The translations under genes were made by a program, and so were the position numbers. The notes beneath the pieces were generated by a model. It was not told the DNA's origin, made no database searches, and saw only the letters and a list, made by a program, of their open reading frames with translations. Positions 16,939 to 26,834 of a stretch of 64,000 nucleotides of DNA are shown in pieces. Each line of letters begins with the position of its first letter. Position 1 is the first letter of the stretch. This stretch comes from Gemmatimonadota bacterium (GTDB lineage Bacteria > Gemmatimonadota > Gemmatimonadetes > Gemmatimonadales > GWC2-71-9), in NCBI GenBank assembly GCA_003220795.1, contig QHTK01000045.1, forward strand, positions 62,001 through 126,000, read 5' to 3'.

Positions 16939-17942
16939 CGGACGGCGCCTCCTTCCGCGAATTCCGCGCCGATGTCCTGATCGAGATGACTGGTGACCAT
17001 CTGGGCGGCCACGCGCACCGCGTTCATGATCGCGCGGGCCAGGGAGGCCCCGTGGCAGATGATGGCGACGCCCTTCACACCCAGCAGGGGGGCGCCGCCG
17101 TACTCCGAGTAGTCGAGGAACTTGAAGAGCTGCTTCACCTCGGGGCGACCCAGCACGTCGGGGACGGCCTGCTGGAGCATGCCGGCGAACATGCGGCCGG
17201 CGGACTCGTAGAACTTGAGGATGGCGTTGCCCACGAACCCGTCGCACACCACGACGTCGATCTCGCCGCCCTTGCCGCGGCCCGCGAGGATGTCGCGCCC
17301 TTCCACGTTGCCGACGTAGCGGATCCCGGGGGTCTGCTTCAGCAGCTGGTGTGCTTCCTTGACGACCGCGTTGCCCTTCTCGTCCTCTTCCCCGACGTTC
17401 AACAGCCCGACGCCGGGGCTCGGGCGCCCCATCACGTCACGTGCGTACACCGAGCCGAGGTGGGCGAACCCCACAAGCTCGCGCGCGTCGCAGTCTACGT
17501 TGGCGCCGCCGTCGATGACGAGCACCGGCCGGCCGGCCGTCGGAAACTGCGTGCCGATGGCGGCGCGCGCCACGCCCTCGTGCACGCGCAGCAGCAGCGT
17601 CGCGGCCGCCATGACGGCGCCGGTGTTGCCCGCCGAGATGAACGCGTCGGACTGGCCCTTCTTCTGCAGGCCGAGACCGACCGCGATGGACGAGCGGGGC
17701 TTGCTCTTGATGGCGGCGAGCGGCTTTTCCCCCATGCCCACGACTTCGGGGGCCTCGACGATGTCGAGCCGCTTGCGGTCGACGTCGCCCTGAGCCTGGA
17801 GCGCGGCTTCGACGTCGGCAGTCCGCCCCACGAGCTGAATGCGGAACGTGGGCGGCAGCTCCCGCAGTGCCTGCACCGCTCCCTCGACTTCCACGCGCGG
17901 GGCGTTGTCGCCGCCCATCGCATCCAGCGCGATGCTGATCAC
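16935..17942 (-). CDS. plsX: Phosphate acyltransferase PlsX
   Basis: Peripheral membrane enzyme that makes acyl-phosphate from acyl-ACP for glycerolipid synthesis. It has 335 residues, opening with ISIALDAMGGDNAP. It contains SAGNTGAVMA near residue 103, the DGGANVDC segment near 150 and the CDGFVGNAILK region near 230, all PlsX hallmarks. The start is GTG 17942, 1 base after the rpmF stop. The yceD-rpmF-plsX-fabH order is the common bacterial arrangement. Confidence 0.96.
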   Translation of the reverse strand: MISIALDAMGGDNAPRVEVEGAVQALRELPPTFRIQLVGRTADVEAALQAQGDVDRKRLDIVEAPEVVGMGEKPLAAIKSKPRSSIAVGLGLQKKGQSDAFISAGNTGAVMAAATLLLRVHEGVARAAIGTQFPTAGRPVLVIDGGANVDCDARELVGFAHLGSVYARDVMGRPSPGVGLLNVGEEDEKGNAVVKEAHQLLKQTPGIRYVGNVEGRDILAGRGKGGEIDVVVCDGFVGNAILKFYESAGRMFAGMLQQAVPDVLGRPEVKQLFKFLDYSEYGGAPLLGVKGVAIICHGASLARAIMNAVRVAAQMVTSHLDQDIGAEFAEGGAVR

Positions 17943-17943
17943 G

Positions 17944-18123
17944 TCAGTCTTCGACCGCCACCCGCTGCTCGCCGCGGTAGTAGCCGCAGGTCGGGCACAC
18001 GTGGTGCGGCCGCTTCAGATCACCGCAGCGCGGGCACGGCTGGAGCGTGATGTGCGCCGCCTTGTAGTGGGTGCGGCGGGCGCGTTTCTTCCGTTTGGAG
18101 GTCCTTCGCTTGGGTACGGCCAT
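17944..18123 (-). CDS. rpmF: Ribosomal protein bL32
   Basis: A 59-residue basic protein of the large ribosomal subunit. It opens MAVPKRRTSKRKKRARRTHY and carries a four-Cys zinc ribbon, CPRC near residue 30 and CPTC near residue 43, so this is the zinc-binding form. ATG 18123 is preceded by GAGGA about 10 bases upstream. It lies between yceD (15-base gap) and plsX (1-base gap), as in many bacteria. Confidence 0.96.
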   Translation of the reverse strand: MAVPKRRTSKRKKRARRTHYKAAHITLQPCPRCGDLKRPHHVCPTCGYYRGEQRVAVED

Positions 18124-18138
18124 GGGATTGTCCTCTGT

Positions 18139-18648
18139 TCAGTCGCGGGACTTGCCTTTGAAGGCGGCGAGGGCCTGCCAGCGGGGATCGCCGGCCGGCG
18201 GACAGCCGCAGGGGCCCGCATTCAAGTCCTTGCCGCAGCGCGGGCACAGCCCGCGGCAGTCCTCCCGGCATACGACCCACTGCGGCGCCGCCAGCAGCAG
18301 CTCCTCTCGCACCGCGGGCCGCAGGTCGATCTGCGTGGCGTCGCGCGCCAGGGGGTAGCAGTCCGGGTCCTCCAGGGCGTCGGGATCCTGCGTAAACAGG
18401 GCGCGAATGTCCGCCACGACCGCCACGGGGACCGGCGTCAGACAGCGACGACACTCCCCCGCGACCTGCGCCCTCAGGGAAGCCTGCCAGTAGAATCGTC
18501 CCTCTCCCGCCGCGTGCAATCGCCCGGTGACCCGCACCGGCCCGGCCAGGACCAGCCCGAGTCCCTCGAACAGCGGGTCTGCCGCCCCGAGCTCGGCGTG
18601 CGTGGTTGCGGCACCGCCGGACAGCTCCCGCAGGTCGACTTGCAACAT
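18139..18648 (-). CDS. yceD: YceD/DUF177 family protein
   Basis: A 169-residue member of the DUF177 family, which is linked to 23S rRNA accumulation and sits next to rpmF in most genomes. Visible features are the GECRRCL motif near residue 64 and a Cys-rich tail with CREDCRGLCPRCGKDLN near 126-142 and PCGC after it, a likely zinc-binding site. ATG 18648 starts 34 bases after ndk. The molecular role is not settled for the family; the assignment to the family is firm. Confidence 0.9.
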   Translation of the reverse strand: MLQVDLRELSGGAATTHAELGAADPLFEGLGLVLAGPVRVTGRLHAAGEGRFYWQASLRAQVAGECRRCLTPVPVAVVADIRALFTQDPDALEDPDCYPLARDATQIDLRPAVREELLLAAPQWVVCREDCRGLCPRCGKDLNAGPCGCPPAGDPRWQALAAFKGKSRD

Positions 18649-18682
18649 AGACGAGCGAAGCTAAACCCTTGTGGGACTTGAG

Positions 18683-19102
18683 TCAACCAAGCTCGCGCAG
18701 CTCTCGCTCCGAGAAGAAAAACGCCACTTCACGCGCCGCGTTCTCGGGCGAATCGGAGGCGTGAATCGCGTTTCGCTCCTTCGACTCAGCGTACAGTTTT
18801 CGCACGGTTCCGGGCTTCGCCTCTGCGGGATCGGTCGCGCCGATGACCTCCCGCAGCCGCGCCACGGCGTCCTCGCGCTCCAGCGCCAGCGCCAGAGCGG
18901 GCCCGGACGTCATGAACGCCACGAGCGGGCGATAGAACGGCCGCTCGCGGTGCACCGCGTAGAACGCTTCGGCCTGGGCGGTCGTGAGCTTCACGAGGCG
19001 CGCGGCGCGGATCTGGAAGCCGGCGCCCTCCAGCTGGGCGAGGATCTTGCCGGTCTTGCCCGCGTGCACGGCGTCCGGCTTGATGATGGCGAGGGTGAGC
19101 AT
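18683..19102 (-). CDS. ndk: Nucleoside diphosphate kinase
   Basis: Transfers the gamma phosphate of ATP to nucleoside diphosphates through a phospho-His. The 139-residue length is standard. The active-site His114 is in RNAIHASDS, with the N-terminal LAIIKPDAV strand and the RPFYRPLVAFM loop in place. It starts 1 base after the EIIA-CBS gene stop and ends 34 bases before yceD. Confidence 0.96.
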   Translation of the reverse strand: MLTLAIIKPDAVHAGKTGKILAQLEGAGFQIRAARLVKLTTAQAEAFYAVHRERPFYRPLVAFMTSGPALALALEREDAVARLREVIGATDPAEAKPGTVRKLYAESKERNAIHASDSPENAAREVAFFFSERELRELG

Positions 19103-19103
19103 G

Positions 19104-20012
19104 TCAGGGCGCGATGAGGCGGCGGATCACGTCCGCCCGCGTGAGAAATCCCACTACGACCCCCTCCCGGACGACCGGGAAGCGGTCCACGTCCTTCGAG
19201 CTCATCAAGTTCGCGACGTCGCTCAGCGTCTGGTCTTCGGACAGGCACAGCACCGAGCGCGCCATCGCGTCCTTCACCGCGATGAGCCGCGGGTCCGCGG
19301 TGCCGCGCTGCAGCTGACTGTGCGTCGGGGCGCGGAACTCGCCGGACTTGGTGCGCTGGAGGAAATCCGGAATCAGGTAGCGCAACAGCTCGCGATGGGT
19401 CACCATGCCGATGAGCGACCCAGCGTCATCCACGACCGGCATGGCCCGGATGTCGCGCTCCACCATGGTGTGCGCGACCTCGCCAAGAGTCTGCTGCGGC
19501 CGCACGGTGAGGACATCGGGCGTCATGATGTCTCGCACGGTCAGCTGGCTCGGCAGCTCCACGGCGTCGAGCGCCGCGAGCCGGACCACCTGCTCGGCCG
19601 TCTTCGCGGCCAGGAGGGCGAGCACGGTATCCGGGGCGGAGAGCGCGCGCGCGAACGCCCCCACGACCTGGAGGTACAGCGCGGCCTCGCGCAGCGGGGC
19701 GACGATGAAGATCACGATGCGGGCCGCGCGGTTGGGGTCCTTCTCCCACCGGATCGGCGTGGGCGAGATACCGACCGCGCTGACCAGGCCCCGTACGGCT
19801 TCGGTGCGGAAGTGCGGCAGGAACGCATGTTCCCCGACCGACACCATGTCCTCGGGCCAGGTGTGGCGGATCACGGCGTTCAAGCGCTGCGGCTCGGCGA
19901 CGGCGCCGGCCTGAATCAGTCGTTCGACCAGGCGCTCGGTGGCTTCCTTGACGGTGCCGGCACGCAGCGGCACGATGACGTGCTCGGGCTTCAGGACGTC
20001 CTTGAGCTTCAC
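19104..20012 (-). CDS. PTS EIIA-like domain fused to two CBS domains
   Basis: A 302-residue fusion. Residues about 1-150 match the type-2 (fructose/nitrogen) PTS EIIA fold, with the phosphorylatable His kept at His67 (HAFLPHFRT). Residues about 158-215 and 250-302 are CBS domains ([26 protein letters not shown]), which usually bind adenine nucleotides. No membrane segment or other PTS component is present. GTG 20012 overlaps the sucD TGA as GTGA, and ndk follows after 1 base. The likely role is regulatory, coupling phosphorylation and nucleotide state to sucCD, but that is inferred from context; the partner that phosphorylates it is not in this window. Confidence 0.85.
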   Translation of the reverse strand: MKLKDVLKPEHVIVPLRAGTVKEATERLVERLIQAGAVAEPQRLNAVIRHTWPEDMVSVGEHAFLPHFRTEAVRGLVSAVGISPTPIRWEKDPNRAARIVIFIVAPLREAALYLQVVGAFARALSAPDTVLALLAAKTAEQVVRLAALDAVELPSQLTVRDIMTPDVLTVRPQQTLGEVAHTMVERDIRAMPVVDDAGSLIGMVTHRELLRYLIPDFLQRTKSGEFRAPTHSQLQRGTADPRLIAVKDAMARSVLCLSEDQTLSDVANLMSSKDVDRFPVVREGVVVGFLTRADVIRRLIAP

Positions 20013-20878
20013 AACCGCTCCCGCAAGAGCGGCACGACGTCGGCGGGGCGCTTCATCACCGAGATGCCGGCCTGTGCGAACGCCGCCATTTTTTCCGCCG
20101 CCGTGCCGGCCGAGCCCGAAATAATCGCCCCGGCGTGGCCCATGCGACGTCCCGGCGGGGCGGTCTGGCCCGCAATGAAGCCGATCACGGGCTTGGTCAT
20201 CCCCTGCTGTACGAACTCCGCGGCCTGCTGTTCGTCGGTGCCGCCGATCTCGCCGATCACGACCACGGCATCGGTCGCCGGGTCGGCCTGGAAGGCCGAC
20301 AGGCAGTGGATGAAGTTCGTCCCGATCAGGGGATCGCCGCCGATGCCGATGCAGGTGGATTGGCCGAATCCGTTGCTGGAAAGCTGGTGCACGATCTCGT
20401 AGGTGAGGGTGCCGCTGCGCGACACGACCCCGACCCGCCCCGGCTTGCAGATGTTGCCCGGGATGATCCCGACCTTGCTTTGCGTCGGTGAGATCAGGCC
20501 GGGGCAGTTCGGGCCGATGAGCCGGGCGCCCCGCTCGTGCACGTACGGGAGCACCTTCGTCATGTCGAGCACGGGGATGCCCTCGGTGATGCACACGATC
20601 AATCCCATCCCGGCGTCGGCCGCTTCGTACATCGCCGACGCGGCGAGCGCGGCGGGGACGTAAATGACCGTCGCGTTCGCCCGGGTCTCCCGCACGGCAT
20701 CCGCGACGGTATCGAACACGGGGACGACGCCGTCGAACGGCTGCCCGCCCTTCCCGGGTGTCACGCCGGCCACGACCTTCGTGCCGTACGCGATCATCTG
20801 TCGCGTGTGGAACGAGCCGTCCCGCCCCGTGATCCCCTGCACCAGCAGCCGGGTCTCGAGGTCGACGAAGACGCTCAC
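20009..20878 (-). CDS. sucD: Succinyl-CoA synthetase alpha subunit
   Basis: Forms the phospho-His and CoA-binding half of succinyl-CoA ligase. The 289-residue length is standard. It has the N-terminal CoA loop [11 protein letters not shown], the [10 protein letters not shown] and [12 protein letters not shown] blocks and the phosphorylated His in GHAGAIISG near 247. The start overlaps sucC by 4 bases (GTGA). It catalyses substrate-level phosphorylation in the TCA cycle together with SucC. Confidence 0.96.
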   Translation of the reverse strand: MSVFVDLETRLLVQGITGRDGSFHTRQMIAYGTKVVAGVTPGKGGQPFDGVVPVFDTVADAVRETRANATVIYVPAALAASAMYEAADAGMGLIVCITEGIPVLDMTKVLPYVHERGARLIGPNCPGLISPTQSKVGIIPGNICKPGRVGVVSRSGTLTYEIVHQLSSNGFGQSTCIGIGGDPLIGTNFIHCLSAFQADPATDAVVVIGEIGGTDEQQAAEFVQQGMTKPVIGFIAGQTAPPGRRMGHAGAIISGSAGTAAEKMAAFAQAGISVMKRPADVVPLLRERL

Positions 20879-22008
20879 GTCGCGGCCCGCGCGACGGCCT
20901 GGCGTACGGCCTCATCCATGTCCGTGAGGGCCGAGAAGCCGGCCTGCGTGAGGATCTTGACGGCTTCGGCCTCGTTCGTGCCGGTGAGGCGAATCACGAG
21001 CGGCACGGCCAGCGGGAATTGCCGTGTGGCTTGTACGATGCCGTTGGCGACGTCGTCGCCGCGCGTGATGCCGCCGAAGATGTTGAAGAGGATCGCCTTC
21101 ACGTGCGGGTCGGCGGTGATGATCCGCAGCGCGTCGACGACCTTTTGCGGGTTGGAGCTGCCGCCGATGTCGAGGAAGTTGGCGGGTGCGCCGCCGTAGT
21201 ACTTCACCAGGTCCATCGTCGCCATCGCGAGCCCGGCACCGTTGACGCAGCAGCCGACCGAGCCGTCGAGCTTGACGAAGGTCAGCCCCGCCTCGCGCGC
21301 TTGCACTTCGGACGGCGCCTCGGCCGAGGTGTCTCGCAGAGCGGCGATCTCGGGATGGCGCCCGAGCTCGTTGTCGTCGATCACGATCTTGGCGTCGAGC
21401 GCGAGCACGCGCCCGTCGGGCGTGACGACGAGCGGGTTGATCTCCGCGAGCGAAGCCCCGACGGCGTAAAAGGCCGCATACAGGTTCGCCATAATCGCCG
21501 CCGCGCTGCGCGCCTGCGCGAGGTCGCGGTACAGCCGCAGCGCGAGCCCCAACCCCTGGTGCGGTAACAGCCCGTAGCGCGGGTCGATCGCGAGGCGGTA
21601 GATCCGCTCGGGCGTCGCGCGCGCCACCTCCTCGATGTCGATGCCGCCTGCATCGCTCACCATGAGCACGGGGCGCTGGGAGCCGCGGTCCACGATGATC
21701 CCGACGTAGCTCTCAGAGGCGATGTCCGTCGCGGGCGCCACCAGCACCTTCTGGACCGTCAGGCCTTTGATCGTCATTCCGAGGATGCGGGAGGCGTGTG
21801 CGGCGGCCTCGTCGGGCTGGGCCGCGAGCTTGACGCCGCCCGCCTTGCCCCGCCCGCCCGCGTGCACCTGCGCCTTCACCACGACCTTCCCACCGAGACG
21901 CTGCGCAATGGTCTGCGCCTCGGCGGGCGTCTGCGCGACGTCGCCGTCCGGTACCGGGATGCCGTGACGCTTGAGGATGTCGCGAGCCTGGTATTCGTGC
22001 AGGTTCAC
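20875..22008 (-). CDS. sucC: Succinyl-CoA synthetase beta subunit
   Basis: ATP-grasp subunit of succinyl-CoA ligase, 377 residues. It opens [19 protein letters not shown], carries [17 protein letters not shown] near 45-61, [17 protein letters not shown] near 195-211 and the [13 protein letters not shown] loop near 315. GTG 22008 has GGAG 5 bases upstream and overlaps the arcC stop by 4 bases. It forms a tight pair with sucD. Confidence 0.96.
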   Translation of the reverse strand: MNLHEYQARDILKRHGIPVPDGDVAQTPAEAQTIAQRLGGKVVVKAQVHAGGRGKAGGVKLAAQPDEAAAHASRILGMTIKGLTVQKVLVAPATDIASESYVGIIVDRGSQRPVLMVSDAGGIDIEEVARATPERIYRLAIDPRYGLLPHQGLGLALRLYRDLAQARSAAAIMANLYAAFYAVGASLAEINPLVVTPDGRVLALDAKIVIDDNELGRHPEIAALRDTSAEAPSEVQAREAGLTFVKLDGSVGCCVNGAGLAMATMDLVKYYGGAPANFLDIGGSSNPQKVVDALRIITADPHVKAILFNIFGGITRGDDVANGIVQATRQFPLAVPLVIRLTGTNEAEAVKILTQAGFSALTDMDEAVRQAVARAAT

Positions 22009-22955
22009 GCGTGCTCCGGCGTGATGGTGGTGCCGGCCTCACCCCGCAACGCCGGGAGACCCTGGGCCAAGGCGGCGATGATGGCGCGCCGGCCGCCCGC
22101 CCGCACGAAGTCGGCCGCCGCCTCGACCTTGGGGCGCATGCTGCCGGTGCCCAGCTCTTTCCCAGCCAGCAGGTGATCGGCGCTCGCCAGGTCGAGGTGC
22201 CGAACGGCGCGCTGATGCTTCGTGCCGTAGCCGTGGTACACGGCGTCCACGTTGGTCAGGATCAGCAGCACGTCGGCGGCGATCTCACGTCCCAGCACGG
22301 CCGCCACGCGGTCCTTGTCGGCCACCGCGTCGATCCCTTCGAGTCCCAGGCCGGGGTCCGGATACACCGGCGGCCCGCCGCCCCCACAGGCCACGACGAT
22401 GTGGCCTCGGGCGACCAAGTCGCGGATCATGTCCCGTTCGACCACGGCGACCGGCCGCGGGCTCGGCGCCAGCCGGCGCCAGCGGCCGGGCAGCTCCTCC
22501 CGCACCGGGACGCCCCGGGCCTCGAGCCGCGCCACTCGCGCCGCATCGAGGGCATGGCCGATCGGCTTGCTCGGCTGGCGCAGGTTCGGATCGTTGGCGT
22601 CGCACAGTGTTTGCGTGACGAGCGTGACGACCTGCCGCTGGACGGCGGCGCGCGCGAGGGCGTTCTGGAGCGACTGCTGGATCATGTACCCCATCCATCC
22701 GGCCGTCGCGGCGACCAGGACGCCCAACGGCAGCGGCTCGACCTGATCGGCAGCGAGCTCGTTGCGCGCCAGCTCGTCGCCCACCTGCGGGCCGTTGCCG
22801 TGCACGAGGGCGATCGCCCATCCCTCGCGCGCGAGGTCCACGATCGGCGCCAGGCTCTCGCGGGTGTGGCGGAACTGGTTCCCGATGGTGGGCCGCTCGC
22901 CCGGCGGCGCGACCGCGTTCCCGCCCAGCGCCACGACGATCGTCCCCGGAATCAC
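22005..22955 (-). CDS. arcC: Carbamate kinase
   Basis: Amino-acid kinase family enzyme of 316 residues that interconverts carbamoyl phosphate plus ADP with carbamate plus ATP. Motifs are VVALGGNAVAPPGE near the N-terminus, VHGNGPQVG near residue 51, ACGGGGPPVY near 190 and the C-terminal GSMRPKVEAAADFV. GTG 22955 starts 11 bases after the UPF0182 stop and the end overlaps sucC by 4 bases. No arcA, arcB or other carbamoyl-phosphate-producing catabolic gene is adjacent, so the physiological pathway is unclear. A purely catabolic arginine role is unsupported here. Confidence 0.9.
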   Translation of the reverse strand: MIPGTIVVALGGNAVAPPGERPTIGNQFRHTRESLAPIVDLAREGWAIALVHGNGPQVGDELARNELAADQVEPLPLGVLVAATAGWMGYMIQQSLQNALARAAVQRQVVTLVTQTLCDANDPNLRQPSKPIGHALDAARVARLEARGVPVREELPGRWRRLAPSPRPVAVVERDMIRDLVARGHIVVACGGGGPPVYPDPGLGLEGIDAVADKDRVAAVLGREIAADVLLILTNVDAVYHGYGTKHQRAVRHLDLASADHLLAGKELGTGSMRPKVEAAADFVRAGGRRAIIAALAQGLPALRGEAGTTITPEHA

Positions 22956-22966
22956 GGCGGCGCAAC

Positions 22967-25447
22967 CTAGCGCGGGGCCGGGGCGGGAGCAAGCGCGCGC
23001 CGGCCCTGATCGAGCAGCTGCCTGAGCTGTCGGTAGTAGCGTCCGAAGGCCTCGAGATCCCCGGCGGCGAGGGCGGCGTCGGCTTGTGCCGCGAGGCGGC
23101 GCGCCTCCTCCCAGCGCCCGGCGAGCGAGGTGTCCGCCGCGAACCGGTCGCCGCGTGCGGCGGCCAAGAGGTCGCGCAAGGCGGCCCACGGCGTCGCGCC
23201 CTGGCCGCGCCGGTCGCTCCACGTGAGGAATACAGTGTCGATGCCGGCCGGCGGGCCGCCGGGCGTGGGTTCGTTGAACAGCGCCTGCTCCGAGAACAGG
23301 CCCCCGCCCACGTTCCACAGCCGCAGCACACCGGGCGCCGTGGGCGGCTGGGGTGACCCCACGAGCAGACTCGGCAGGCGCACCGCCGGGCTCAGGCGCC
23401 AGGCGAACAGTTCCGGCCCGCGCGGTCCGATCGTCGCGGCCACGAGCGCCGCGAACTCGCGCTGCGTCCCGGTCTCGAAGCCCTGAGCGGTCCAGGCGCG
23501 CGGGTCGCGACCGCCGTCGGTCCCGGGTGCGACGAGCTCGAACGGCTCCCGCGGGCGGGGCAGCCACGCGGCCGAGTCGGGTCGCGGCGGCGCCACCAGG
23601 GCCGCTGCGATCCGGAAGGTCTGGCGCGGATACGGCAGTTGCGAGCGCAGCGCCGCCGGCAGGCTGTCGGTCGGCCGAACCAGCGGATCGAGAATGCGGG
23701 CCCACGCAGCGGCGAGCGAGTCGGCGCCGGGCGCCAGATAGAGCAGCGTCGCGCCGCTCGCCGCGCTGACGGTGCCGAGCAGCCCCGCGCGCACGTAGCG
23801 CACGGGCCGCCCTTGCCACTCCACGCGCCGCACCAGCGGGAACGCCTCCGACTCGAGGTAGCCGTAGGTGACCCACCAGAGCGTGCCCTCCGCCAGCAGG
23901 GGCACCGGGGCGTCGAACGCGGCGAAGGGCGCGAGCCGCTGGAGCCGCTCCACGACGTCGCGACGCCACAGGAGCAGCAACCCATCGGTCTCACTGCGGG
24001 TCAGCTCCGGGCTCTGCAACGCCCAGGCAAGCGCGGTGCGCCGCCACGAGCCGGCGAGCGGGATGCCCGACGTTTGGAGCGACGGCCAGCTGTCGGGAGC
24101 CGCCACGGCGAACTCGCGAAAGCCCGGCCCGAACCAGGTGGTCGAGTCGTGCGTCGCGACGGGGGCGAACCGCAGGCCGCTGTCTGCCTCTACGGCGACG
24201 AGCGGCGGGCCGGCGCGGGCCCAGGCGCCGCGGTGAATTTCGGGCCACCCGGGCGCGGGCTGGGTGCGCGCGAGCGCGTCGAGGTCCGGCATCGCAGCCA
24301 CCAGCCAGCTGGCGCGGCCGCCGCCGGGTCCGTGCGCGGACACCGCAATCCCCGCGACCTCGCTGCGCGGGCCCAGCAGCTCCGACGCCCGACGGGCAGT
24401 CGCCGCGCCGACACGCCCGGGGTCCCACAGCGGCAACGCCGTGACCGCCGCCTCCGCGGTCGGCCACGCCGGCGGCGCCCGGTCCACGAGAGAGTCGGCG
24501 CCGAAGGCCAGTCGCTCCAGTCGCGTCTGCTCCACGGCGAGCGCCGCCGTCTGCGGGCCGGCGCCACGCCACACGCCGGGGACCACCACGTAGACGATGC
24601 CCACCGCGCCGAGCAGGACGCTCCAGCTCGCGAAGAGCAGCGCGGGCCCGTCGCGCAGCGCCCACACGAGACTCGCGAGCGTCGCCACGAGGGCGAATGC
24701 CGTCACCAAGGGGGCGGCCGGGAGGCGCACCTCGAGCGCGGCGCGGTCGAGCGCGCCGTGCAACCCCGCCACGGTTTCCGCCGGATCGAGTACCGCGCCC
24801 CACGCCAGCGCCAGCGCCGTGGCGGCGAGCAGCAAGCCGAGGTGGCCCCGCGCGTGTGCGCTCGCCTGAGGGAGCCAGCGACGGAACCGCAGCGAGCCCA
24901 TGCCGAGATACAGCAGGGCGACCAGGAGCGTGCCCGTCACACCCGCCAGGAGCAGCAGTCCGTGCATGCGCTCGAGCCAGGGGAGCCGACCGACATAAAA
25001 GCCCAAGTCCCGATGGAGCAGCGGGTCGACGACGCCGAAGCGCGGGGGACGCGCCGCGAGGCGCGCCGCCATCCACCAGTCGCCCGTGCCGAGGGCCAGC
25101 AGGAAGCCGAAGGCGAGACCGCTCGCGAGCGTACCACCGAGCAGCACGCGCTGGGGCACCGCTTCCACGATCTCGAGATCACCCAGCCGCCGCGGCAGCT
25201 GGACGGAGCCGATGGCGCGGTAGACGAAGAACACGTTGCCGGTGCCCCAGGCGACGGCGAGCAGCAGGATCAGCCCGCTCACCAGCCGGGCGACGTCATG
25301 CCCCACCACGTACACCTGACCGCCCGGGACGCTCGCTGCCCACGCCCGCTCGGCGGTCTCGAGGGCCAGCCAGCGACCCCCCACCAGCACGACGACCAGC
25401 GCGGCGGCGCCGGCGACCAGCCACGACCGCCGGGCCGGGCGCGTCAC
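22967..25447 (-). CDS. UPF0182 family large membrane protein
   Basis: An 826-residue protein of the UPF0182/COG1615 family, function unknown. The first roughly 320 residues hold about seven hydrophobic segments, with the family-like RFGVVDPLLHRDLGFYV stretch near residue 125. A long extracytoplasmic region follows, with FGPGFREFAV near 430 and LLPxxLRSQLPYPxxxFRxAA near 630. The C-terminal 60 residues are helical (AQADAALAAGDLEAFGRYYRQLRQLL), also typical. GTG 25447 overlaps the manB TGA as GTGA. The extracytoplasmic part appears divergent from actinobacterial members as I remember them. Confidence 0.82.
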   Translation of the reverse strand: MTRPARRSWLVAGAAALVVVLVGGRWLALETAERAWAASVPGGQVYVVGHDVARLVSGLILLLAVAWGTGNVFFVYRAIGSVQLPRRLGDLEIVEAVPQRVLLGGTLASGLAFGFLLALGTGDWWMAARLAARPPRFGVVDPLLHRDLGFYVGRLPWLERMHGLLLLAGVTGTLLVALLYLGMGSLRFRRWLPQASAHARGHLGLLLAATALALAWGAVLDPAETVAGLHGALDRAALEVRLPAAPLVTAFALVATLASLVWALRDGPALLFASWSVLLGAVGIVYVVVPGVWRGAGPQTAALAVEQTRLERLAFGADSLVDRAPPAWPTAEAAVTALPLWDPGRVGAATARRASELLGPRSEVAGIAVSAHGPGGGRASWLVAAMPDLDALARTQPAPGWPEIHRGAWARAGPPLVAVEADSGLRFAPVATHDSTTWFGPGFREFAVAAPDSWPSLQTSGIPLAGSWRRTALAWALQSPELTRSETDGLLLLWRRDVVERLQRLAPFAAFDAPVPLLAEGTLWWVTYGYLESEAFPLVRRVEWQGRPVRYVRAGLLGTVSAASGATLLYLAPGADSLAAAWARILDPLVRPTDSLPAALRSQLPYPRQTFRIAAALVAPPRPDSAAWLPRPREPFELVAPGTDGGRDPRAWTAQGFETGTQREFAALVAATIGPRGPELFAWRLSPAVRLPSLLVGSPQPPTAPGVLRLWNVGGGLFSEQALFNEPTPGGPPAGIDTVFLTWSDRRGQGATPWAALRDLLAAARGDRFAADTSLAGRWEEARRLAAQADAALAAGDLEAFGRYYRQLRQLLDQGRRALAPAPAPR

Positions 25448-26820
25448 GGTCGGACGCCCTGCGCGGCGAGCCAATCCTCCACTTCGGCCCGGTACGCGGC
25501 GAGCGCGGACTCGCTGCCCGCCTCGAACCGCAGCACCAGGACCGGTTGAGTGTTCGACGCGCGCACCAGCCCCCAGCCGTCGGGGAACGTGATGCGGACG
25601 CCGTCCAGCGTGGACACGGGGTAGCGAGCGGCGAAGTGCTGCGCGGCGCGCTCGACGATGGCGAACTTGTGCTCGTCGGCACAGTCGACCCGTACTTCCG
25701 GAGTGGACACGGTGGCCGGGAGATCGGCGAGCAGGCGCGAGAGCGGGCCGCCGAGCTCCGCCACGTACTGCAGCAGGCGTGCGGCGGCGAACAAGGCGTC
25801 GTCGAACCCGTACCAATCACCGCCGAAGAACATGTGGCCGCTCATCTCGCCGGCGAGCGGGGCCCCGAGTTCCTTCATCTTTTGCTTGATCAGCGAGTGA
25901 CCGGTCTTCCACATCGTCGGTCGCAACCCGGACCGCGTGAGCTCCTGCGCGAGCACCTGCGAGCACTTCACGTCGAAGATCACCGGGTGTCCGGGGCCCA
26001 TCCGGCGCGCCAGGTCGCGGCCCAGCAGCACCAGCAGCTGATCGCCGAACAGGACGCGCCCCTGCTCGTCCACCGCGCCGATCCGGTCGCCATCCCCGTC
26101 GAACGCGATGCCGAGCTCCGCGTGCTCGCGACGCACCGCGGCCTGCAGGTCGCGCAGGTTCTCGACCACGGTGGGATCGGGATGGTGATTCGGGAACGTC
26201 CCGTCCGACTCGCAGAACAGCGGTACGACGTCCGCGCCGACCTGCCGCAGCGTGTCGACCGCGACGACGCTGGAGACGCCGTTCCCGCAATCGACGACGA
26301 CCTTGACGCGCCGGGCGAGCGGGCTGTTGCGCTGCGCGATCGCATCGCGGTAGCGCGGCAGCACGGCGTCGTCGCGCTGGCGGGTGCCCCCCGGACGGCC
26401 GGCGGCGTCGCCATCTTCGATCAGCCGGCGCAGGCGCTGGATCTCCGGACCGGCCACCGCCTCGCCCGACAGTACGACCTTGAACCCGTTGAACTGCGGC
26501 GGATTGTGCGAGCCCGTGACCTGCACGCCGCCGTCGACCTCGAGCACGTGAGTGGCGAAGTACAGCGCCGGAGTGGGCAGGATGCCGACGTCGATCGCGT
26601 GCCCGCCGGCGGCGGCGATTCCGGCTTGCAGCCCCTCGGCGAGCCCGCCGCCCGAGGGCCGATTGTCACGGCCCACGGCGATCCGCGGCGCCCGCCGCAA
26701 CCGCTCCCAGCCGAGGGTAGCGACCCCCTGTCCGATCGCCTGCGCCCCGTCGGCCGTGAGCTGGTCGCCCACGATGCCGCGGATGTCGTACTCGCGAAAA
26801 ATGGTGGCGGGGAGCGGCAT
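25444..26820 (-). CDS. manB: Phosphomannomutase/phosphoglucomutase
   Basis: Alpha-D-phosphohexomutase of 458 residues that interconverts hexose 6- and 1-phosphates for nucleotide-sugar synthesis. Domain markers in order are the phosphoserine loop TGSHNPP (Ser104), the metal loop DGDGDR near 240, the sugar-binding GEMSGHMFF near 320 and the phosphate-binding RASNTQP near 425. The N-terminus FREYDIRGIVG is typical of the ManB/AlgC group. ATG 26820 lies 14 bases after nuoN. Substrate preference between mannose and glucose phosphates cannot be read from motifs. Confidence 0.92.
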   Translation of the reverse strand: MPLPATIFREYDIRGIVGDQLTADGAQAIGQGVATLGWERLRRAPRIAVGRDNRPSGGGLAEGLQAGIAAAGGHAIDVGILPTPALYFATHVLEVDGGVQVTGSHNPPQFNGFKVVLSGEAVAGPEIQRLRRLIEDGDAAGRPGGTRQRDDAVLPRYRDAIAQRNSPLARRVKVVVDCGNGVSSVVAVDTLRQVGADVVPLFCESDGTFPNHHPDPTVVENLRDLQAAVRREHAELGIAFDGDGDRIGAVDEQGRVLFGDQLLVLLGRDLARRMGPGHPVIFDVKCSQVLAQELTRSGLRPTMWKTGHSLIKQKMKELGAPLAGEMSGHMFFGGDWYGFDDALFAAARLLQYVAELGGPLSRLLADLPATVSTPEVRVDCADEHKFAIVERAAQHFAARYPVSTLDGVRITFPDGWGLVRASNTQPVLVLRFEAGSESALAAYRAEVEDWLAAQGVRP

Positions 26821-26834
26821 GGGACCTGCCCGCC

